Assembly: GCA_000151295.1 (NCBI GenBank)
Contig: GG745332.1
Span: 459,760 to 523,759, forward strand
From: Allomyces macrogynus ATCC 38327
Taxonomy: Eukaryota; Blastocladiomycota; Blastocladiomycetes; Blastocladiales; Blastocladiaceae
Direction of reading: 5' to 3'
Length of the DNA stretch: 64,000 bases
Both the position numbers and the translations under genes were made by a program. Each line of letters begins with the position of its first letter. Within the stretch, counting starts at the first letter, position 1. A model generated the notes under the pieces. That model worked only from the letters and a program-made list of their open reading frames with translations. It was not told the origin of the DNA and did not search any database. Positions 51,817 through 60,815 of this stretch are shown in pieces.

Positions 51817-53969
51817 ATGCCAAGCCATTATTCGCCCTTCATGGACGCTCCGGACCTGCTGATACTCGGCGCGCTCGCGCTGGGCGGGTTTCTTTGGCTC
51901 TCTCGCGGCCGAGGCGATGATAGCGGCCAGACGAGTGCTGTCGACCCGCGAGAAGCAGCGCGCGTCGCCAAGACGCCCAATGCCCGCTCACTGGTGGCCA
52001 AACTTGAACAGGATGGGAAGGATATGCTGGTGCTCTACGGGAGCCAGACTGGCACAGGTATGAGCGTCGATTTGATTGAGCAAAATGTGATGACGATGAT
52101 GCTGACAGCGAATCTGATGGCCAAATTTCAACAGCTGAAGACTATGCCGGGCGGCTCGTCAAAGACGCGGTCAAGTACGGCCTGCACGCGCTCGCGCTCG
52201 ACCCCGAGGACATTGACGTCGAGGAGCTGGCCAAGGTGCCTGCTACCAAGCTTGTCGTGTTTGTTTTGGCCACCTACGGCGAAGGCGAGCCGACCGATAA
52301 CGCGGTTGCGCTCAACGAGTACCTGTCGCAGCAGTACGAAGAGTTCCGCAACGCTGATCCGGACGACAAGCCGCTGCGTAACCTGCACTATGCGGTGTTT
52401 GGGCTCGGCAACAAGACATACGAGCTGTTCAACGCCATGGCGCGCAATATCGACAAGTGGTGCACGGCGCTCGGCGCGACGCGTATCGGTCCGTGCGGCG
52501 AGGGCGACGACGACGCCAACATGGAAGAGGATTTCGGGCGGTGGCGCGAGACCGTATGGCCCGAGTTTGCCCAGTTTTACGGGATCAACTTGGCGGCGGA
52601 AGCTGCCAAAGCCGCGGCTGCGGGTCTGTCGCGGTCGTTTACGCTTGTCGACCACGAGGAAATGCCGTCCATTGTGTACCGCGGCGAGCTCGGCGACAGA
52701 TCACACACGACGTACGATGCCAAGAAACCGTTCATGGCGCGAATTGTTGCGACGCGCGAGCTGTTTTCGGGCAAGGAAGTACCCGTGCGCAACTGCGTGC
52801 ACGTCGAGCTCGACTTGACCGGGTCCAAGCTCATCTACCAGCCGGGCGACCATCTCGCGATTTGGCCGCAGAATCAGCAGCACGACGTGGATATGCTTTC
52901 GCTGGCGCTCGAACTCACGCACCGGCTCGACAATGTGTTTTCGCTCACCTCCACAGACCCCGCTGCGACCAAAAGGCACCCGTTCCCGTGCCCGACGACC
53001 TACCGCGCCGCGTTCACGCATTACCTCGACATTGCCGTCCCGCCGAAACCGCACATTCTGCAGGCATGGCTGCCGCACATTGCCGACCCGGCGACACGCG
53101 CAATCTATGCGCGACTAACGGGCGACAAGGCTGCTTACGCGGCCGAAATCACCGACCATCACACGACGGTCGCGGAGCTGCTGCTCAAGCACCCGATTGT
53201 CCCGCCGCTCCCGCTCGATGTCGTCTTCGAGTCGTTTACTCGTATCCAGCCGCGGTACTACTCGATCTCGTCGTCACCACGGTACCTCGGCAACCCGAAC
53301 CGCGTGCACATCACGGCCACAGTCCTGCGGTACGAGTCGACGGCCAAGAACAAGTCGGTCCACGGCCTGTGCACGCGGCACCTGCTCGACTTGCACGAGC
53401 AGTTGCAGCGCGACCCGGCCGCGGCCATTTCCGTACCCGTGGCGATTCGGCATGCTTCGTTCAAGCTCCCGCGGCAGAACGCGACGCCCGTGATTATGAT
53501 TGGGCCCGGTACGGGTGTCGCGCCGTTTCGCGGGTTTGTTCAGGAACGGTGCGCGATCGTGGCCAAGGCCAAGTCGTCGACTTCCGCGATCCCGCCAGCG
53601 CCGCTCGGCGACGCGCTCTTATTCTTTGGGTGCCGGCACGAACAGCACGATTTCTTGTACGCGAGCGAATGGCCCGAGTACCTGGCGCAGGGCGGACTCA
53701 CGGAACTCATCACGGCGTTTTCGCGCGATACCGACAAGAAAGTGTATGTGCAGCACCGGCTTGCTGAGCACGGCGACCGCGTCTGGGATTTGGTGCGCAA
53801 GGGCGCGCACGTCTACGTGTGCGGTGACGCCAGGAACATGGCGCGCGACGTGCACTGGTGGTTTGTGGAGGCGGCCATGACGCGCGGCGGGTTGTCTGAG
53901 GAAAAAGCTGAGCGGTTTGTCAAGGATATGCGCACCAAGGGACGGTACCTCGAGGACGTATGGGCGTAG
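51817..53969 (+). CDS. NCP1: NADPH-cytochrome P450 reductase (CPR)
   Basis: Diflavin reductase transferring electrons from NADPH through FAD and FMN to microsomal P450s and other heme enzymes; ER membrane, cytosolic face. Two exons, 51817-52057 and 52135-53969, with intron 52058-52134 (77 nt, GTATGA, CTGAC, CAACAG) inside the FMN P-loop: GSQTGT joins AEDYAG. About 691 residues, the normal length. The N-terminal anchor is LLILGALALGGFLWL. FMN domain: YGSQTGTAEDYA, LATYGEGEPTDNA, VFGLGNKTYELFNAM. The connecting/FAD domain includes PGDHLAIWPQN and RYYSISSSP. NADPH site: MIGPGTGVAPFRGF, FFGCRHEQHDFLY, YVCGDARNMARDV. It ends in YLEDVWA, where the aromatic Trp that stacks on FAD is present. The start is at 51817, with a second ATG at 51841. 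All key residues appear intact. Confidence 0.96.
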
Positions 53970-54499
53970 CGTCGCAGCGGCCGGCAGAGGGTGGAGAACG
54001 CAGCAAGAGACCTTGTTGTTCCATCAGAGTGATTTGGCCGTGTTTTCGTTTCAAACCTGGAGATCTGCGAGGACACAACATTTCATTCAAAGGGGATTTG
54101 AGCACGTCGCTTTTGTAGCTGGCCCTTCCCGGACTCTGCCATGTTGCCGACATGTTTGATGCAACAAGAAGAGAGCATGGAGCGATCCTGAATACGGCCT
54201 CACGACGTGTCCCTCGCACCTTGCACGAACATGTCGATTTTGATCGAAAGAAGACTGAATGATTTCCTTCTGTTCCATTTGGAGGAGTTCCGCGTTTGGA
54301 CGAGTTCCGTGATTTGGAGAACATCTGTCGTCGGTGTCGTGTGATGCGAAACGAAACGTCATGTTCGATTTGATGTGACATTCCTGAAGCTCTTGTCATC
54401 CTTCCTCCATTTCGACCTCGCTCCGTCTTACTCCTCACAACCGAATCACGGCCGGACCATCCCGACGTCGGCATTTTGAAACAGTCAGCAATCGACAAC
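53970..54499. other. intergenic, nothing recognised
   Basis: AT-richer spacer between CPR and F-box copy 3. No coding frame, RNA gene or TATA box is clearly supported. Confidence 0.4.
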
Positions 54500-55268
54500 A
54501 TGCTCTCCACTGTGAGTTTTCGACTTGGCGGATTCCACCTCCAAAAAGTCGCCACTGGCGGATCGCGGCTGTCGCGACCATTTGCTCACTCGCAACAGGA
54601 TCAACAACTCGACCTAACGACGTACTCGGCCGTTTTGCCGTCGACTACAGTGCAGCCATGCTCGAGCAAGCGCAATCATATTGCCGCTCTTTCTCACGAA
54701 CTGTTCCTCACCGTCTTTGAGCAACTCCCGTTCCGCGCGTGCGTGCTCTCGTCAGCCGTGTGTCGCAGATGGCGCGCCAATCTCGTCCCGTCCGCGGAAC
54801 TGTGGCAAGACGTGGAATTAGTGGCCGAGACGAGCACGGGCACGATTGCGGCCATGGCACGCTGGGCCCAAGCTGCGCTCGCTCTACTGTTACGCGCCCG
54901 CTCTGACCAACAACAACGTATTGCAGCTCGTTGCCGACATGAAGAAGCCTCGCGCGCAGCCGGGTCGCGTGCACCCCAGCGTCGTCGAGCTGGGTGTCGT
55001 CGGCGCATACCTGGTCGAGCATGGGACGTTGATTGACTTCTGTTTGGTATTCGTGGGCCAGCAGACTTCTCGGCTCAATTTGTCGTGGGCCAAGGCTGCT
55101 CAAGCACCCCTTTCGTCGCTCCTTGCCCAGACGCCGGCGCTCAAGGCTCTCATTCTGTCGGGATCCCAAAAAGTCGATTTTGGCGACTCGCTCCGCCATC
55201 CGCCGCCTGGGCCCCCAATCTATCAGCGGATGCATAAACGTTTTTTTTCCTCCACCATATTCTCATGA
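54500..55268 (+). CDS. F-box protein, copy 3 (frame broken)
   Basis: The tiny first exon is clear: ATG CTC TCC ACT (54500-54511), then intron 54512-54598 with donor GTGAGT and acceptor CAACAG; the intron is 87 nt and open, so an unspliced frame also reads through. Exon 2 begins DQQLDLTT, matching the DQEQQ start of F-box copies 1 and 2. The F-box is at IAALSHELFLTVFEQLPF, SSAVCRRWRANL, LWQDVEL. Skipping one base near 54860 moves into an LRR-like frame (PKLRSLYCYAPALTNNNVLQ, RLNLSWAKAAQAPLSSLL, LKALILSG) ending at 55268. The break may be a consensus error, but the protein is also short (about 230 residues), so partial decay is possible. It borders the CpG-depleted block. Confidence 0.5.
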
Positions 55269-56434
55269 AAAGAGTGAAGAGAGCATGCTCTCAAAATCTA
55301 TTGATTGATTTTGCTGGGACGGCGCGTTTTCAGCACCAAGCCCTGGCCTTGACATGCTGGAGGTGTCTATGTTTAGATGGGTCTTGGCACTTGGCGGTGC
55401 TCTGGTGTGGCTCAACGGAATCTGACATGTACGCAGCAGGAACAACTGAGAGGGAGAGGGGAAGAAGGAGAAATCGGTTGAACGACGCTCAGTCAACTTC
55501 ACGAACAAACCGAGACAAACCGACTTGGGTGCTAAGTGGCAAGCACACATGACTTGAGTCTCCACCTCAAGTCTTTCACCCTTCAACACCGCCCTGGACT
55601 CATCTGCATGATTGACTGGGTTCGTCTTGGACTGCGACCAGTCCTTGCAAACTTCTTCAAGCATGCGCGAGAGAATGGACCAAAACTGACGCTTTTGTTT
55701 ATGGCTCACGCAATGTTGGGATGATGTCCAGCTTGAACAAGAACGACAAAAGTGAATCAACGCCGACCAGTCCTCGTCGTTGAGCGCTGCACCGGCAAGC
55801 ACACCAACGAATCAGAATGAGATGCCGGCATCAACATGTGGCTCGCAATGTGATGCTCAACAAGCGGCGAAGCACAAGACTGTGCAGTCAGCAACATCAA
55901 TCTTGTCCATATCAGTTCAAGCTGCTGCACCTGACGTGTATTAAAATACATATCGGGATAAGCAATCCTAAAAAGATGGGATTCTGTGAATGCGCACTCA
56001 AGCAAGACCACATGAACGAAAGGGTTGCCCATTGGGGGTTCTGTTGCTGAATACACTGGAGCCATTGCCAATACTCGTCTGTATCCTCAGCGCCAAGTAG
56101 ATGTGCTGTCTCTTCACTGACCATCATGTGCCAGCACAGCCCTGCCGCTGTAACTATGCTTGACAGTGCTCCTGCTTGCAACGCCAGTGCTGAATGCACA
56201 GGCAAAGCGACTGCTGCCCCTGCTTGAGACAGTGGTGCCAAATGCGCCAGCATAATGTCCACTGGGTGCATCAGCAAGGCCAGTGCCAAATGCACAGGCG
56301 ACATGACCACCAAGTGTGTCAGTGACGCCAATACTGAGTGCAATGGCAGCACCACCACTGATTGCAACAGCAAAATCGACGATGCGACTGCAGCTGCAGC
56401 TCCTCCACTTGCACCAGTGGCATCCATGGCACTT

Positions 56435-58078
56435 CTAGCCACTGCTGCAGCCACTGCTGCTGCATGCTTGGTGCTGCTGCTGCCTTTTGGCAGCTTTGGT
56501 CACTTGCCGCTTGAGCAAAAACTTGTTGTAGCACCATTGACTGCACTTGCTGCAGTGCTTCTCAGTCAGCGCATTGGCACCAGCATCTGGGCAAGCACCA
56601 GCATCAGGACCCATTGCAGCACAAGCGCCATCATGGCCACAATCACATCCGCCTTGGTCCAATGCATGCTCTTGTTCTGCAGCTGGTGCAACAGGTGCAT
56701 CAACCTCCATGTCCATAGACTTGTGGCTGGTTACCCCTCAGTCCACGTCCATGGCCTCATTGGCTGCATCTTGGTTCTCAGCCATGAACAACACATGCAG
56801 AGTGACCAATGCTCCTTGCACCATGGCCAGCTTTTGCACAACAAACAGCTTGGGCACGACCTGTTCTCCTTGTGCATTGCCAGCACTTGCAGCAGCACCA
56901 AGTCGTTGAGCAGCACTGACACTTGGCACAAGCGTGACATCATGGTCAAGAATCAGTTCCAGTGGCATGCCAATCCCATGCGGCTCAAGGAAATCAGCAA
57001 GTTTGTGATGCTCCTGATGCAACTGCATCATGGTCCATGCTGGCGGTGGAACATGTGGTGGTTGCTCCACACAAACCAAAGGTTGATGTGGCGGTTGGTC
57101 ATGCACAGAAGCAGGGGCCAGGATTGAGAGAAACAGAACAGCAACAGGTCAAAAATTGAGCAATGGTGGTGCACCCACCACAGCCTGCACATACACATTG
57201 TTCTGGCTCCAAACGAGTTCATAGTTGGCGATCTGGCAAGCACATGCAAGAATGTTCTTGTCAAGCAGCAACCACGTCTTCTTGTTGTTTAACTTGGTCG
57301 CCCGCTTGGTGAGAATTTGAGAGTACTCAGTCCACTGCTGCTGCCATGCTGCATGCCAGTCAATGTCTGTGTTTGCAGGCAACAGCACATTCATGGCATT
57401 GGCAAGCTTGATCAGCAATCCAAACATGTTGGTGATGATGTTGTTTACAAACTTGACTGACTGCCAAAACAGCTTGGTAAAGTTGCCCACAATCTGCTCA
57501 GTGACATACTCAATCAGGCGCGCATAGAAATTGACACACAGCATGTCTGGATGCCACACAAACTTGTGGTACTTGGCCAAGATGCAGCCAATTGGACCCT
57601 GAGCATTGCCACCTGTGACACAGTCAATGCCCAGTGCATGGGGCAGCACAAAAAGACGAGCACTGTGAGAAGCCAAAGAATCTGAAGACAGAGAATGGGT
57701 CGCAAAATCATCAGTTTTGGCACTTCAAGTTTAGGCCCGCCCTTGACAATCACAACAGCACAAATTAAGGCACACCTAGAGCACCTCATTGTGGTTCATC
57801 AAGTTGATCTCAGTGCCACCCGCATCCATGTACAGGTCGTAGTTGCATGTGCAAAAATACATCAGGAATGCTAACGTTTCAGCCAAAAGATGGCATGGCC
57901 TGAACAGAGTCTTCCTGTCACTCCTTGACAGTGACCCAGCATTGAGCGCATTGTGCAGGTGTTGCAGGATGGATGAGACCACTACCTTGGGCATGTCCTT
58001 CTTGGACGCATCCTCCTTGGATGTGTCCTCCTTGGATGGGCCATTGATGTTGGCCATGATGGTGCACAGGTCTGTCAA
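56435..58078 (-). pseudogene. Decayed unknown gene inside the CpG-depleted island
   Basis: A minus-strand frame contains long protein-like segments: near 58078-57780 a helical part (VVSSILQHLHNALNAGSLSR, LAETLAFLMYFCTC), then after an unresolved intron one continuous frame from about 57690 down to 56435. That frame has RLFVLPHALGIDC, KYHKFVWHPDMLCVNFYARL, WQQQWTEYSQILTKRATKL, then a Cys/His-rich part (CDCGHDGACA ... HCSKCSQWCYNKFLLKRQ) resembling a zinc-binding segment. It is interrupted by in-frame TGA at 57151-57149 and 56740-56738; both could derive from CGA by C-to-T change at CpG. I do not recognise the family; a transposable-element protein is possible but unproven. Confidence 0.35.
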
Positions 58079-58416
58079 ACAAAATGGAACAAAAGTGTGA
58101 GAAGCAGGTCAGAGATGTGTACTTAAGCGCATTGCACTCATGGCCAAATGATGAGCACAATACACACCTGGTGAGTGGGTAACTGTGTGCACATGCATGT
58201 GCTGGGTAGGCGAGTGGCAGAACCAGGCAGGGTAATGAGTGGCAGTTGATGCAAATTGGCGGCAGACAGAGAGAGAGATGGCGGCAATGGTGAGAGAAAG
58301 GCCTTGACAGTGGATTGAATGCTTGGAGGTCCTTGGCCATGGTCAAGCAGGGATGGGGAGGAGTGCACAGTATGAGTGTCTGCTTGGTGCTGAAGTGGGC
58401 AGCAGCGAGTAAAATG

Positions 58417-58452
58417 TGGTGGTGGTGGTGGTGGTGGTGGTGGTGGTGGTGG
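58417..58452 (+). repeat. (TGG)12 microsatellite
   Basis: Twelve uninterrupted TGG units inside the CpG-depleted island; no supported coding frame uses it. Confidence 0.85.
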
Positions 58453-59120
58453 CATGGAAGGGGGGCGTGTATGCACACAGACATACTGTTCCATGTGTGT
58501 GCATGCTTCAAAATCAACAGCACACACTTTCATGATGCTTTCTGTGATCAGTGAACATGAGAGGTGAGTGTTGACTGCTGTTGTTCTCACCAATTGCAAA
58601 CATTGTTCCAATTGATTGGTGCATGCCATGCTTTTGTTCCTTTCAGGCAGAACAGTACCATGTCATCAAGCAAATGACAGCATGCATGTCCAGCTGCTGG
58701 CTCTTCTGCACTCTCTGTCCACCTCATCAACAGTCAACACAATGGGCAGTCTCAAGTGTGGTAAGCAAATCTACATGCAAGTACATTTGTTGCACCTTGA
58801 GGTGGCGCCCAAGAATTGATGATGCAAGACCATGACCAAAGAATAACAGAAAAAGATAGATGGGCCTCAAGCATGGTTCGTCTTTTTGACTCTTTGCTGG
58901 AGGGGACACAGGAAGTGGTGCGCATGAGATGATAACAGTACACCAAGCAATGTCTGTCATGATGCCTCCATTTGACTTCACCCCACTGTGCTAGCTGCTC
59001 GCTGTGCACACCAGCCAGATCAATACAACAATGGCGCCAAGTTGCTCTGTTGGTCGACTTGCAACACCTCAAGCTGCATGCGCACGCCATTGTCGATGAC
59101 ATCCTACTCGCCCTTGTGAC

Positions 59121-59741
59121 CAACCTGCTGTGACTCCATGCACTTCATGTGTCCAGTTGCACGCGGATCACGCTGGGAGGGCTGGATCAGGCGTGGCGCG
59201 TGCATACGGGCGTCCTCGTGCGCTTCCAGACAATGCGCAAGGAGGAAGGAGGGTCGAGGAAGCGGATTTTGACAGCGTGATGTGGTGCCATTCAAGTGCA
59301 AGATTCGCTTCAAGCAGAAGTGGAATGAATGCACCACATATTGATTTTCTTCTATTCCTGCAAGTTGCCCACCTCAATCGTTTCCGACATTGACAGCCGA
59401 TACTCTCCACCGCCCACCACCGCTTCAATGTTCCAAAAGCTCACTCTACTCTTGGGCTGAAATGGTGCAGAAAAACAGAACCATCCAACATCCCCATCCA
59501 GCACCACGTCATTCGTTTTGTCCAACGAAGTCACTTCTTGTCGCCGAGACCACTTCTCGACCCGCCCAATCCGCCGCGACCAACAACCTCAAATTCCAGG
59601 TGCACACTCCCGTCGAGGACCTGCTGCACTCGCACGACGCTGTTCAGCTCAACGACGTTCCCAGTCTCCTCGCACGCCCGGGTCACGCTCCCTCGTTGCC
59701 GTCCAGTCCACCGCAGTACCCCCACCTCGCTGCCTGCCACG
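59121..59741. other. intergenic and 5' flank of the BAG gene
   Basis: CpG content returns to normal near 59150. Just before, a plus-strand frame ending at a TGA at 59131-59133 reads RQVALLVDLQHLKLHAHAIV and looks like a protein remnant without an identifiable start. The rest is probably the promoter and 5' UTR of the BAG gene. Confidence 0.35.
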
Positions 59742-60546
59742 ATGCCTATCTCGCTGCATTACGGCAAGCACAGGTACCCGGTCGTGTTCGACCGGCCACT
59801 GAGCATGGTCCCGCTCGCGGAACTCGTCAAGGCCGCGGCCGACGCAACGCACCTACCCATGGCGATGATCCGGCTCGTCTACGCCGGCGGTAAGTGTCCC
59901 TGGGTTACGCTCCGCGGCCGTGCCGTCGCTCATCCAATCTGACAAAGCCGTGCTGATGCCGGCGGCGGCACCCTTGGTCGACGAGCTAGGCATCATGAAG
60001 GACATGACGGCGACGCTCGCGCAGTACGGGATTCACACGGACGCCAAGATCCTTGTGCTGGGCAACAAGCAGCCCGCATCCGCGACCGAGTCGGCGTCGT
60101 CCTCGGCCGCTCCTTCCGCGCCGGCAATCCCATCACGCTCGTCGTCGGCAGCGGCGTCGTCTGCGTCTCTCTCGGCGACCGTCGCGTCGGACCCGCGCGA
60201 ACAGGCCGTCGTCGACACGGTCTCGAACCTGGTGGCGACGACGCTGCAGCCATTGAACCCGCGCCTCGACCAGTTTGCCAACGCGACAAGCTCGCGCACG
60301 CCGACGATGCCGCGAAATGACCTGGCGAAACTCAAGGCCGAGCTGTGCGAGCGGCTCATGCAGGCGCTGCTCAAGGTCGATAGTGTTACGGTCCCGCCCG
60401 GTTTTGATGTCGCGCGCAGTAAGCGCCGCGAAGCCGTGAACACGTTGCAGAAACTCATGGACGACGTCGAGGCTCGGTACCGCGCCGTGGTGGCGGACGA
60501 GGACGGGACCGTAGAGCAGCGGCCGCGGTCGCCGCGGCCGTATTGA
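59742..60546 (+). CDS. UBL-BAG domain co-chaperone (BAG1-like)
   Basis: Likely Hsp70 nucleotide-exchange factor linking Hsp70 to the proteasome, as BAG1/Snl1-class proteins do. Two exons: 59742-59889 and 59990-60546; intron 59890-59989 (100 nt, GTAAGT...GAGCTAG). The acceptor at 59988-59989 gives the ubiquitin-like continuation RLVYAGG-IMKDMTATLAQYGI-ILVLGNK; a nearer AAAG acceptor would insert non-UBL residues, so I prefer the later one. About 234 residues. The ubiquitin-like domain is ~1-75. A Ser/Ala-rich linker follows, then a BAG helical domain (~115-220): EQAVVDTVSNLVATTLQPL, LKAELCERLMQALLKVDSV, RSKRREAVNTLQKLMDDVEA. No membrane anchor. The start is cacgATG at 59742. Confidence 0.85.
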
Positions 60547-60815
60547 TTGTGGTGGTGGAGGGAGTGCGATTAGCGGCGTTTTGGGGGAAAACCTATAACA
60601 TGTATTTATCGGCTACAGACCGATGTCGTTGCGAAATGGTGTTCACAAAGGTCCCTCGCTCTTGGACTAGGAGAGAAGAGAAATGGAAAAACGCCAGCGA
60701 TTCCATCAAATCACAACCAATGATGACCCCACAAAACCAAACTGCGTGCAAGGTGAATGCCACCGAGAAAAGCGTGCTCTGCCGCGGCGGTGCGGTGCGG
60801 TGCGACGTGGCCCGT

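Larger units (their letters stand above)
55300..59120. other. CpG-depleted island
   Basis: Base composition changes sharply: CpG becomes rare and TG/CA dinucleotides common, unlike the CpG-rich genes on both sides. For example, 56821-56940 contains 3 CpG in 120 bases, whereas 53221-53280 in the CPR gene contains 9 in 60. This is the pattern left by cytosine methylation and deamination of a silenced repeat, or of DNA with a different origin. A decayed gene lies within it, plus a TGG microsatellite. I could not identify terminal repeats by eye. Confidence 0.6.

Noticed and set aside
58417..58523. Poly-His ORF on the minus strand
   Set aside because: It is produced by the (TGG)12 microsatellite and lacks supporting context.
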